From Planctomycetota bacterium (GTDB lineage: Bacteria > Planctomycetota > UBA8742 > UBA2392), in NCBI GenBank assembly GCA_020425605.1, contig JAGQRH010000013.1, forward strand, positions 43,407-107,406: a DNA stretch of 64,000 bases, written 5' to 3'. Below are positions 8,071 through 15,118 of the stretch, piece by piece (position 1 is the first letter of the stretch; every line of letters begins with the position of its first letter). A model generated the notes under the pieces. It did no database searches and had not been told where the DNA came from. It worked only from the letters and a program-made list of their open reading frames with translations. Made by a program: the position numbers and the translations under genes.

Positions 8071-8728
8071 GCCGCGCCCTGAAGCCGCCGTCCTGTTGAC
8101 GCTGACGCTGATTGCGCTGGTGGTCAGTGGCATCGGGCCCAGAGACCGCGCCACGTGGGTGATGGAAACCGCGCCGGTCATGATGATCGCACCGCTGCTG
8201 GTGCTGACCTACAAACGCTTCCCGCTGACGCCGCTGCTGTACCGGCTGGTTTTCATTCACGCCTGCATTCTGATGCTGGGCGGGCACTACACCTATGCCG
8301 AAGTCCCGCTCGGTTTCTGGGTGCGTGACGCGCTGGGGCTCGACCGTAACCATTACGATCGCCTTGGCCACCTGGCGCAGGGGTTCGTCCCGGCGATTGT
8401 CGCGCGCGAGGTGCTGCTGCGGAAGTCGCCGCTGAAGCCGGGCGCGTGGCTGTTCGTCATCTGCGTCAGCATCCCGCTCGCGTTCAGCGCGTTCTACGAA
8501 ATGATCGAGTGGTGGGCGGCCGTCGCGATGGGGCAGGGCGCCGACGCGTTCCTCGGTACGCAGGGCGATCAGTGGGACACGCAGTGGGATATGTTCCTGT
8601 GCATGATCGGCGCGATTACCGCGCTGCTGGCCCTGGGCTGGCTGCATAGCAGGCAACTGGCGCGGCTCATTCCCCAAGCGCCTGAACAATCGCCGGAAGA
8701 ACCTCCCCCGCTTTCCCGCGCAGGCTGA
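8051..8728 (+). CDS. DUF2238 (YjdF-like) integral membrane protein
   Basis: A 225-residue protein with about six hydrophobic helices and the hallmark loop of the DUF2238 family: GGHYTYAEVPLGFWVRD, followed by RNHYDRLGHLAQGFVPA and YEMIEWWAAVAMG. The conserved His, Tyr, Asp and Glu residues in these loops face one side and may bind metal. The function of the family is not established. The start could be ATG 8051 or ATG 8060; both overlap the preceding small gene. The 3-prime end overlaps the convergent sirtuin gene by 62 bases, so both proteins C-termini are encoded in the same DNA. Confidence 0.85.
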   Translation: MSRMTAKPRPEAAVLLTLTLIALVVSGIGPRDRATWVMETAPVMMIAPLLVLTYKRFPLTPLLYRLVFIHACILMLGGHYTYAEVPLGFWVRDALGLDRNHYDRLGHLAQGFVPAIVAREVLLRKSPLKPGAWLFVICVSIPLAFSAFYEMIEWWAAVAMGQGADAFLGTQGDQWDTQWDMFLCMIGAITALLALGWLHSRQLARLIPQAPEQSPEEPPPLSRAG

Positions 8729-9407
8729 ACGTGGCGAACTTCGAGCACGGCGTCTCGGTCGGGTTGATCTCGACGACCGTTGCGCCCGCGCGCTGTGCCT
8801 CAATGGGCAACGCCGCCGCGGGGTAAACCAGCGCGCTTGTGCCGATCGTGAGGTAGATGTCCGCCTCACGCGCCGCGCGCAGGGATTCCATCAACGCGGC
8901 TTCGGGCAGCGCTTCGCCGAACCAGACGACGTCCGGCCGGAGCATCCCGCCGGTTTGCGGATGGCGCGGTGGGGGATTGTCGCAGTGAGGCGGCTCGCCT
9001 TCGAGCAGTCGGCCGGTGTCGAAGCACTTGTAGCGGCGGATGCTGCCGTGCAACTCAAGTACGCGCCGGGAGCCCGCCAGCAGATGCAGCCCGTCCACGT
9101 TCTGTGTGGTCAGCGTGAAGTCAGCAAAGCGCTTCTCAAGCTCAACCAGCGCCAGGTGCCCCGCGTTCGGCTTCGCGGCTGAGCACAGCTCGCGCCGCCA
9201 TGCGTACCATTCCCAGACCAGTCTCGGGTCGCGCGCGAACGCCTCGGGCGTGGCCAGCTGCGTGGGCTCGTACTTCGCCCACAGGCCGGTTTGCGCATCC
9301 CGGAACGTCGGCACACCGGATTCCGCGCTGATCCCGGCACCGGTGAGTACCGCCACCCGACGGGCCTTGCGCAGCGCGTCCAGCAGTTGGGCGGGCAGGT
9401 CGTCCAT
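8667..9407 (-). CDS. cobB: NAD-dependent protein deacylase, sirtuin family class III (CobB-like)
   Basis: A 246-residue Sir2-family enzyme that removes acyl groups from lysine using NAD. The NAD site GAGISAESGVPTFRD is at 23-37, TQNVDGLH at 101-108 and the catalytic His120 in LELHGS. Y68 and R71 form the YxxR motif that in SIRT5 and E. coli CobB recognises succinyl and malonyl lysine, so desuccinylation is likely. The zinc module is reduced: instead of two CxxC pairs, only C128 and C142 remain, while the second partners are Thr and Pro. The start at 9407 (MDDLPAQ) fits the family; 12 further in-frame codons upstream are not expected. The stop lies inside the convergent DUF2238 gene. Confidence 0.9.
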   Translation of the reverse strand: MDDLPAQLLDALRKARRVAVLTGAGISAESGVPTFRDAQTGLWAKYEPTQLATPEAFARDPRLVWEWYAWRRELCSAAKPNAGHLALVELEKRFADFTLTTQNVDGLHLLAGSRRVLELHGSIRRYKCFDTGRLLEGEPPHCDNPPPRHPQTGGMLRPDVVWFGEALPEAALMESLRAAREADIYLTIGTSALVYPAAALPIEAQRAGATVVEINPTETPCSKFATFSLRGKAGEVLPAIVQALGE

Positions 9408-9457
9408 AAGGGCAATTGAACCGCCAAGACGCCATGCCGCCAAGAACGCAGTGGCGG

Positions 9458-9820
9458 TCAGGATTCTGCTTGTTCGGCGGAGTCAGCAGGCTCCCGCCTG
9501 GCGTTGCCCAGCGCCGCAATAAGGATGAGGAGGCAGAACGGGTACGCCAGCCAGTGATATTTCAATAGTGCCCAAGGCGAGGCGACAACGGTGACCAGAA
9601 CCCAGATCCAGCGCTGTTGCCGGGCGAAGATATATGTGAACCAGCACAGGGCGATCAAATACATCAGGATGGCGGCCAGCAAGATCCAGGGAGCAAAGGA
9701 ATCTGGAAGAATCAGGGCAGGCAAGGTCAAGAGCGGCGATGCAACGTAGAGACCCATCCCGGGCATGAAGGGTTTCACTTCTACCCACCAAAGGTACCAA
9801 TCGATCTCTTCGAGTTTCAT
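9458..9820 (-). CDS. small multi-span membrane protein (120 residues)
   Basis: It starts MKLEEIDWYLWWVEVKPFMP at 9820; the open frame extends 25 codons upstream, but that part looks non-coding. Three to four hydrophobic segments (about 22-40, 45-63, 68-82, 86-104) are followed by a short acidic tail rich in Ala and Glu. No family recognised. It lies between proC and the sirtuin gene on the same strand with gaps of 75 and 50 bases, so the three could be one transcript. Confidence 0.6.
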   Translation of the reverse strand: MKLEEIDWYLWWVEVKPFMPGMGLYVASPLLTLPALILPDSFAPWILLAAILMYLIALCWFTYIFARQQRWIWVLVTVVASPWALLKYHWLAYPFCLLILIAALGNARREPADSAEQAES

Positions 9821-9895
9821 TCGCGCGCCGTCCGCCCCCGCCGCTAGAGCGGGCCAGTGGCATTGTACCTCGTCGGATCGGCGGCCGGACCGCAA

Positions 9896-10696
9896 TCAAT
9901 TCTTTCCGAGTTCCTCGGCGCGGTTCTTCGCCGCCGCAACGGCTTGCCTAAATGTGTCTTTCCAGTGTTTGCCTTCGAGGTGCGTGATGGCCGCGTGCGT
10001 TGTGCCGTTGGGGCTGGTTACCCGGGCGCGCAGCTCGAGCGGGCCGGCGCCGTCGTGGGCGAGCAGTGTCGCCGCGCCGCGGATGGTCTGGTACACGAGC
10101 GTGTAGGCCTGTTGCTTGCTGAGCCCCAGCTCCTGCGCGGCTTCGATCATCCCTTCCGCCAGGTAGAACACGTAAGCCGGGCCGGTGCCGCTGACGGCCG
10201 TGACGGCATCCATCTGCGACTCATCCACCACAACGACCTTGCCGACGGTGCTGAGGATGTTCAGCGCGTTGGCGAGGTGCTGGTCCGTGGCGTGTTTGCC
10301 GCGCGCGAGCGCCGTAACGCCCATGCCGATCGCGGCCGGCGTGTTCGGCATGGTGCGGATGACCGGCACGTCGCCCAGCTCGCGCTCATAGGTCTCGATC
10401 TTCACGCCCGCGCAAATGCTGATCGCCAGCTTGCTTGGCAGGAACTCTTCCTTCACGTGCTGCAGCGTCTTGTGTATCTGCTGCGGCTTGACGGCGAACA
10501 CGACCGTGTCGGCCTGCGCCACGGCTTCGCTCGCGTTGTCGGTGGTCGGTACTCGCAGCTGCTGCGTGATGAACTCACGCCGCGCGTTGCGCAACTCGGC
10601 AATCACGATGCCGTCGCGGTTCCAGCCCGAGTCGATCAAACCTTCCGCCAGCGCGCCTCCCATAAAGCCGCCGCCGATGATCGCAAGTCTTGACAT
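9896..10696 (-). CDS. proC: pyrroline-5-carboxylate reductase
   Basis: A 266-residue ProC that reduces 1-pyrroline-5-carboxylate to proline with NAD(P)H, the last step of proline synthesis, in the cytoplasm. The Rossmann motif IIGGGFMGGALAEGLI is at the N-terminus. The conserved NAVKPQ-type segment appears as VFAVKPQQI. The C-terminal dimerisation region includes VSGTGPAYVFYLAEGM and TVYQT-like TLVYQTIRGAA, then SPNGTTHAAI near the end. Length agrees with the family (about 265-280). The start chosen is ATG 10696, directly before the dinucleotide fold; the frame stays open for 16 more codons with no support. It diverges from the MoeB-like gene, 146 bases away. Confidence 0.95.
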   Translation of the reverse strand: MSRLAIIGGGFMGGALAEGLIDSGWNRDGIVIAELRNARREFITQQLRVPTTDNASEAVAQADTVVFAVKPQQIHKTLQHVKEEFLPSKLAISICAGVKIETYERELGDVPVIRTMPNTPAAIGMGVTALARGKHATDQHLANALNILSTVGKVVVVDESQMDAVTAVSGTGPAYVFYLAEGMIEAAQELGLSKQQAYTLVYQTIRGAATLLAHDGAGPLELRARVTSPNGTTHAAITHLEGKHWKDTFRQAVAAAKNRAEELGKN

Positions 10697-10842
10697 GGCA
10701 AGCCCCCTTTGCCGCGAGTGTAGCCCGCTGGTTGCGAACGGCAATCGCGGGGCGCCGGATTGCGCGGGTTGCAGCCGGCGTTAGGATCGTCCCACCACGG
10801 GCTACGGAGGCCGTCGTTTTGCGGCCGTTGAGGACTGAGGCG

Positions 10843-12030
10843 ATGAGCGTCGAGACAGAGACACTTAACAAGGAAGAGTTGCAGCGCTACGCGCGGCACC
10901 TGATCCTGCCGGAATTCGGCAAGTCCGGACAGGAGAAGCTGAAGGCCAGCAAGGTGCTGTGTGTGGGCGCTGGCGGGCTCGGCTCGCCGATGGCGATGTA
11001 CCTGGCCGCGGCCGGCGTCGGCACGCTCGGCATCATGGACTTTGACGTTGTGGACGTGAGCAATCTGCAGCGCCAGATCATCCACGGGCAGGCCAGTGTC
11101 GGCGAGCGCAAGGTGGTCAGCGCCGCCAACCGCATCAAGGATATCAACCCGCACGTGAACGTGCGCATCCACGAGACGGCGATCAGCAGCGCAAACGCGC
11201 GCGAGATCATCCGCGAGTACGACGTTGTCGCCGACGGCACCGACAACTTCCCCACGCGCTACCTGGTGAACGACGCCTGCGTGCTCGAGGGCAAGGTCAA
11301 CGTTTATGCCAGCATTTTCCGCTTTGACGGCCAGGCTACCGTGTTCGGCCTGAAGGACGGGCCGTGTTACCGCTGCCTGTACCCGGACCCGCCGCCGCCG
11401 GGCATGGTGCCGAGCTGCGCCGAGGGCGGGGTGCTGGGTGTGCTGCCCGGCATCATGGGTACGCTGCAGGCGCTGGAAGTCATCAAGGTGCTGACCGGCA
11501 TCGGTGACCCGTTGAAGGGCCGCCTGATGGTCTTCGACGCGCTGACGTTCAAATTCCGCGAGCTGAAGATCCGCAAGGACCCAAAGTGCCCGATCTGCGG
11601 CGAGAACCGCACGATTCACGAATTGATTGATTACAACCAGTTCTGCGGCATTCCTAACGAGGAAGCGCAGAAGGCAATCGACGCACAGAAGGCGACTGAA
11701 ATGGCTGACGATGAAATCACACCGGCGCAGCTCAAGGCGCGCCTCGACAAGGGCGACAAGCCGTTCCTGGTGGACGTCCGCAACGCCAACGAGCTGGATA
11801 TCTGCAAGCTGCCTTACGATGCATGGATCCCGCTACCGGAGTTCAGCGGGCGCTGGCAGGAGCTGGCCGACAAGAAGGACACGGAGGTCGTGGTCTATTG
11901 TCGCTCCGGCGGACGATCTGGTCAGGTCGTACGATTCTTGCAGGAACAAGGCTTCAGCAACGTAAGGAACATGATCGGCGGCATGCTGCGTTGGAGCGAC
12001 GAAGTCGACCCAACCAGCGCCAAGTACTAG
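10843..12030 (+). CDS. moeZ: MoeB/ThiF-type adenylyltransferase fused to rhodanese domain (MoeZ-like)
   Basis: A 395-residue E1-like enzyme. The ATP-binding loop GAGGLGSP is at 42-49, with the conserved Arg finger in NLQRQI. Zinc ligands are C175, C178, C249 and C252 (CYRC and CPIC). A linker then leads to a rhodanese domain (about 291-393) with active-site C353 in VVYCRSGGRSG. Such fusions adenylate the C-terminal Gly-Gly of a small sulfur carrier (MoaD, ThiS or similar) and pass sulfur to it as a persulfide. Which carrier it serves cannot be read here, as no carrier gene is adjacent; the molybdopterin enzyme at 62839 shows that molybdenum cofactor is needed. The start at 10843 fits the family; the open frame upstream lacks similarity. 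A hairpin terminator follows. Confidence 0.9.
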   Translation: MSVETETLNKEELQRYARHLILPEFGKSGQEKLKASKVLCVGAGGLGSPMAMYLAAAGVGTLGIMDFDVVDVSNLQRQIIHGQASVGERKVVSAANRIKDINPHVNVRIHETAISSANAREIIREYDVVADGTDNFPTRYLVNDACVLEGKVNVYASIFRFDGQATVFGLKDGPCYRCLYPDPPPPGMVPSCAEGGVLGVLPGIMGTLQALEVIKVLTGIGDPLKGRLMVFDALTFKFRELKIRKDPKCPICGENRTIHELIDYNQFCGIPNEEAQKAIDAQKATEMADDEITPAQLKARLDKGDKPFLVDVRNANELDICKLPYDAWIPLPEFSGRWQELADKKDTEVVVYCRSGGRSGQVVRFLQEQGFSNVRNMIGGMLRWSDEVDPTSAKY

Positions 12031-12050
12031 CTGCACTCGTGACGCAAATG

Positions 12051-12070
12051 AGGCGGGCTTCGGCCCGCCT
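12051..12070. terminator. hairpin terminator after the MoeZ-like gene
   Basis: AGGCGGGC and GCCCGCCT pair perfectly around a TTCG tetraloop, followed by CTGTTATT. It lies between the plus-strand stop at 12030 and the minus-strand stop at 12074, so it can act for both convergent genes. Confidence 0.75.
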
Positions 12071-12073
12071 CTG

Positions 12074-13003
12074 TTATTGGGTGATTGGACGTCGCAGCCT
12101 CATTGCAATTGCGGTCAGTGCCAGCAGGACGAGCAGTGCCGGCCAGCCATCGTGAGATTCATCGGTGCTGCATTTGTTGTTTTTGCTGCTGGCTCCGCCG
12201 GGGTCGCCGACCAGAGTTACGTTCACGCTGCACGGCGCATTCACGGCCCACGATGCCGAACCCGCCGAACCCACGTATGCACGTACGTTGATACGCATGG
12301 TGGCCTTGCCGCTGTGGGTCATTGGCACGGCCGTGACGTCGCCGGCGCTGGGGTTGCTGAAGGTGGCCAGGACGGTAGAGCTGCCGCCGGTGGTATCAAT
12401 GAACTCAATCTTCTGGATGTTGCTGCCGATGCCCTCCAGCCGGAAGAACTCGGTGTGCGAACTGGGCCCGAAATCCAGCTCAAGGCTTTTCGCAATGAGC
12501 CCGCCGGAGGCCACGGCGCCGTCCCAGAACGCAAACTTGCCGACCGACAGCTTCAAGCCCGTTGCGCCGATCACAAGCTGTTCCTGTGTGACATAGCTGA
12601 TGGTACCGACGTTGGTTGTCAGCGTTCCATTGTAATCCGAGGCCGTGGTCCCGCTTGCCGTCTCAATCTCGATTGCAAAGCAGTGAACGTCTGCGTAGCT
12701 GCCGTTGAGCGTGGCGCTGGCAGTTCCGGGTACAGTGACCACTGCGGTGTCGATGCTTGTCGGGTTGGTTTGTGCGCTGGCGGCCAGTGCGTCCACGTCG
12801 ATCAGGTTGATGGCAAGCCCGGTGCTTGCGTTGGTGTTGAGGCTGATATTGAGCGTCCAGGACTGGGCGACGCTTCCAAAATCGATCTCGTAAAGGCAGG
12901 TGATGCGGCGGTTGCCCGGGACGGAGCCGTTCAGGCCGGCAGTGTCGATGGCGTGGACCGAGCCGGCACAGGCTATCAGCAAAAGCAGTGTCAGCAGGCG
13001 CAT
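12074..13003 (-). CDS. secreted beta-rich protein with C-terminal membrane anchor
   Basis: A 309-residue protein, not assigned to a named family. It has a signal peptide (MRLLTLLLLIACAGSVHA) and a Thr/Ser/Gly/Ala-rich body without charged clusters that looks like an extracellular beta-sandwich. The last 30 residues are a hydrophilic stretch with Cys (NKCSTDESHDGWP), a hydrophobic helix (ALLVLLALTAIAM) and an arginine cluster (RLRRP). That tripartite end resembles C-terminal sorting signals of the CTERM type, although it has no PEP motif. It probably sits on the cell surface or in the outer membrane. Its start at 13003 is divergent from the SRP RNA promoter. Confidence 0.6.
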   Translation of the reverse strand: MRLLTLLLLIACAGSVHAIDTAGLNGSVPGNRRITCLYEIDFGSVAQSWTLNISLNTNASTGLAINLIDVDALAASAQTNPTSIDTAVVTVPGTASATLNGSYADVHCFAIEIETASGTTASDYNGTLTTNVGTISYVTQEQLVIGATGLKLSVGKFAFWDGAVASGGLIAKSLELDFGPSSHTEFFRLEGIGSNIQKIEFIDTTGGSSTVLATFSNPSAGDVTAVPMTHSGKATMRINVRAYVGSAGSASWAVNAPCSVNVTLVGDPGGASSKNNKCSTDESHDGWPALLVLLALTAIAMRLRRPITQ

Positions 13004-13054
13004 GGACGTCTCCCCGTATACGTATTCAACGAAGGAAGAACGCCTGCGTTGGCC

Positions 13055-13082
13055 TTGACCGTCCCACGGGCCCGGATAGAGT
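13055..13082 (+). promoter_or_regulatory. sigma70-type promoter of the SRP RNA
   Basis: TTGACC at 13055-13060, a 16-base spacer and TAGAGT at 13077-13082 place transcription start about seven bases later, at the first base of the RNA helix (13090). Confidence 0.6.
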
Positions 13083-13089
13083 TACTGTT

Positions 13090-13169
13090 GGTGGGTGCGG
13101 CGTGACGCCGTGAACCTGGTCAGGCCGGAAACGGAGCAGCCATAGCGGGCTGTTGCGGGTGCGCCCACC
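13090..13169 (+). ncRNA. ffs: signal recognition particle RNA, small bacterial type (4.5S-like)
   Basis: About 80 bases fold into one long hairpin. The ends GGTGGGTGC (13090-13098) and GCGCCCACC (13161-13169) pair, and the tip carries the universally conserved Ffh-binding domain. There, GGTCAGG on one side faces AGCAGCC on the other, closed by a CCG-GAAA-CGG tetraloop stem at about 13123-13134. This RNA binds Ffh and targets membrane-protein ribosomes to FtsY. It is the short form without an Alu domain, as in most Gram-negative bacteria. A promoter just upstream and an intrinsic terminator just downstream make it a single-gene unit. Confidence 0.93.
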
Positions 13170-13177
13170 ACTCATTC

Positions 13178-13203
13178 AAGCGGACGGCGATTGCCGTCCG
13201 CTT
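13178..13203 (+). terminator. intrinsic terminator of the SRP RNA
   Basis: AAGCGGACGGC and GCCGTCCGCTT pair perfectly (11 bp) around GATT, followed by TTCATTT. It lies nine bases after the RNA end and before the convergent gene ending at 13222. Confidence 0.85.
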
Positions 13204-13221
13204 TTCATTTGCCGTCTGGGC

Positions 13222-13992
13222 CTAGCTGCGTTGCAGCGTGATGTTCCCAACGGCGGTCTTGGCCTCAATGTCGCCCGGGCCCTGTCCAAGCAAACCGTGG
13301 GCGCGCGAGCCTACGAATGTCGTGTGCACGGGAATCGCGGCGCGATCCGCGCCAAGTTTGATGCGGCCGACAGCCGTCTTGAGGTCAATTCGCCCGATGT
13401 AGGTGGCCGGCAGCTCCAGCGTGATATTGCCCGTGGCGCATTTAAGGCTGGCGTGACCGAGCATGGCCGTGCCGGCCTGCAGCGTCACAGTGCCGACGCC
13501 GGTCAGCAGGCCGGGGTCGCCCTCCAGGCGGTGGGCGTGCACCTCGACCTTGCCCGTGCCGGCGCGGAAGCGGCTGCTGCCGCAAACGCGCTCGGCGTGC
13601 ACAATGATGTTGCCAACTCCGGTGCGCAGATCGTGCTCGCCGTTGAGGCCTTGTGCCTCGATGTTGCCCACGCCGTTGCGGGCGCGGACGCTCATCGACA
13701 TCGGGATACGCACCTCCCAGTAGATCTTGCGGCGCTGGAGGGCTTTGGGCGCTTCGACGGCGCGAATCTTAAGCTTGCCGTCGCCAGTTGTGATCTCCAC
13801 GTCCTGGTCACTTACGGCATAGTTTTCCCCGGGGGGCGCCTTGAAGCGGGCGATGACTTCGACGATGCCGCTGCGCCCGGCCTCCAGCTTGATGTCGCCG
13901 TAGCCGTTTTCGATGATTACGCGCGTGACATCGCCGCCGACGCCGACCGCGCGCGCGATTGTCCCGACTTCCTGATAGCTTCCGAAGATCAT
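13222..13992 (-). CDS. DUF4097-like beta-helical protein
   Basis: A 256-residue protein made of short repeating strands with the recurring pattern G-x-G-x-[IV]-x-[VL] (for example GVGNIEAQGLNG, TGVGNIIVHAERV, TAVGRIKLGAD, TAVGNITLQRS). This is typical of the DUF4097/DUF2807 head-like beta-solenoid. There is no signal peptide and no membrane segment, so it appears cytoplasmic, unlike many family members. The start at 13992 (MIFGSYQEV) is decided by AGGAGGG five bases upstream; the longer open frame back to 14100 is not supported. Function unknown; a scaffold or adhesin-like role is only a guess. Confidence 0.75.
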   Translation of the reverse strand: MIFGSYQEVGTIARAVGVGGDVTRVIIENGYGDIKLEAGRSGIVEVIARFKAPPGENYAVSDQDVEITTGDGKLKIRAVEAPKALQRRKIYWEVRIPMSMSVRARNGVGNIEAQGLNGEHDLRTGVGNIIVHAERVCGSSRFRAGTGKVEVHAHRLEGDPGLLTGVGTVTLQAGTAMLGHASLKCATGNITLELPATYIGRIDLKTAVGRIKLGADRAAIPVHTTFVGSRAHGLLGQGPGDIEAKTAVGNITLQRS

Positions 13993-14054
13993 GACGCCCT
14001 CCTGTCTGGCCATGATTGCCAACGCGGTCGGGTGAATTTCAGTACAATCTGGCC

Positions 14055-14771
14055 ATGGGTCGCCACAGCCAAAACAACCGATTCGGAGTTGCAACGGCAA
14101 TCTGCGTGCTGTTGGGCGAGCTTGAGGCGTTCGTCATCGTGATCGCCGCCGGTCACTTTAAGGGCTCTCTGGGTTCGATGCTGGTCGCCGGCGTGATTGC
14201 GCTGATGCTGGGTGTTGTGATCGGCATGCTCCAGTGGTTCATGCCGTACGCGATCCTGGTGCTCGGCATCGCGAAGCTGTTCGAGCAGAAGAAGGAAGTT
14301 CTGGATGAGCTGGGCGATGAGAATTCCGTCAAGTTCGACCCGGATGGTGAGCGAAAGCTCCACGACTACCTGACGGCCATCAACAGTACTGAGGCGCGCA
14401 TCGGCCTTTTGCAACGCTCGGCTCCGTACGTGCCGCCGGAGGAACGTCCGCCGGAGGACGCGGTAGTTCCGCCTACGCGCATGAGCCGTGCCGGCAGGAA
14501 TGTGTTCTCAGCCACCGTGATTGCGGGGGCAGTGCTGGGTGCCGTGATTGCCGCGTACAACGGTGTGGGCGTAGTTGAAGCTGGCGAGGGCGCGGAGGCC
14601 GCAGCTCGCAATACGGGCCACTTGCGGATGTTTCTTTCGAGTCTGATTGGCGCGGTGCTGGCGTTACCGGTTGGGCCGCTGCTTGCATTGTTGTGTGGTC
14701 GTGTCGAAGTGGTCACAGACGAAGAGGATGGAATTGATGACGCCCGAGGAAGTGGTTCAGAAACAGCTTGA
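14055..14771 (+). CDS. four-span membrane protein of unknown function
   Basis: A 238-residue product from ATG 14055 (MGRHSQNNRFG). Two hydrophobic hairpins (about 12-33 and 42-76) enclose the N-terminal part. A charged cytoplasmic-looking loop of about 70 residues contains EQKKEVLDELGDENS and a Pro-rich stretch. Two more membrane helices (about 150-168 and 193-217) follow, then an acidic tail. No family recognised. It overlaps the next gene by 35 bases and is divergent from the DUF4097-like gene, 62 bases away. Confidence 0.7.
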   Translation: MGRHSQNNRFGVATAICVLLGELEAFVIVIAAGHFKGSLGSMLVAGVIALMLGVVIGMLQWFMPYAILVLGIAKLFEQKKEVLDELGDENSVKFDPDGERKLHDYLTAINSTEARIGLLQRSAPYVPPEERPPEDAVVPPTRMSRAGRNVFSATVIAGAVLGAVIAAYNGVGVVEAGEGAEAAARNTGHLRMFLSSLIGAVLALPVGPLLALLCGRVEVVTDEEDGIDDARGSGSETA

Positions 14772-15072
14772 GGCCTACAGCGCCTGTGACATTGACGCCT
14801 TCGCCGCCACGTACACGGAGGACGTCAAAGTCATAGACGGCACGGGCAAAGTGCTTTGTGAAGGATTGGCGCAATTGTGTGAGGTCTATGGGCCCCTGTT
14901 TCGCAACAACCCAAACCAGATGGCGATCATCACCAAGCGAATCACGGCCGGCGACTGGGTGATCGACGATGAAGAAGTCATCGGGCGCGCTGACAACAAG
15001 CGCCGCAATGCCGTTGCGATCTATCGAGTGCGTGACGGGCTGATATGCCACGTCACGCTGGTGGCAAAATGA
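14737..15072 (+). CDS. SnoaL/NTF2-like domain protein
   Basis: A 111-residue protein with the NTF2-like (SnoaL, ketosteroid isomerase-like) pattern: an N-terminal helix VVQKQLEAYSACDIDAFAAT, then TEDVKVIDGTGKVL, a helix, and C-terminal strands ending YRVRDGLICHVTLVAK. Proteins of this fold bind small hydrophobic ligands or act as isomerases or subunits of larger complexes; the substrate cannot be named. The start is ATG 14737, ten bases after GAGG; ATG 14728 is an in-frame alternative. It overlaps the preceding membrane gene, so the two are likely co-translated. Confidence 0.75.
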   Translation: MTPEEVVQKQLEAYSACDIDAFAATYTEDVKVIDGTGKVLCEGLAQLCEVYGPLFRNNPNQMAIITKRITAGDWVIDDEEVIGRADNKRRNAVAIYRVRDGLICHVTLVAK

Positions 15073-15073
15073 A

Positions 15074-15096
15074 CCGGGCGGCCCAAGGCCGCCCGG
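15074..15096 (-). terminator. terminator hairpin between convergent genes
   Basis: A perfect 10-bp stem (CCGGGCGGCC with GGCCGCCCGG, loop CAA) directly after the stop at 15072. On the minus strand it is followed by TTCATTTT, so it is better placed as the terminator of the EF-hand gene. Confidence 0.7.
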
Positions 15097-15118
15097 AGTA
15101 GGTGTTTACAGCCTGCGA

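Noticed and set aside
10636..11619. Open frame antisense to the MoeZ-like gene
   Set aside because: No motif, no ribosome site; the plus strand codes for a full E1-like enzyme with zinc and rhodanese residues.
12077..14142. Long plus-strand open frames antisense to the secreted protein gene and the DUF4097-like gene
   Set aside because: The minus strand has a signal peptide in one and a strong ribosome site in the other; the plus-strand frames run across the SRP RNA and have no such signals.
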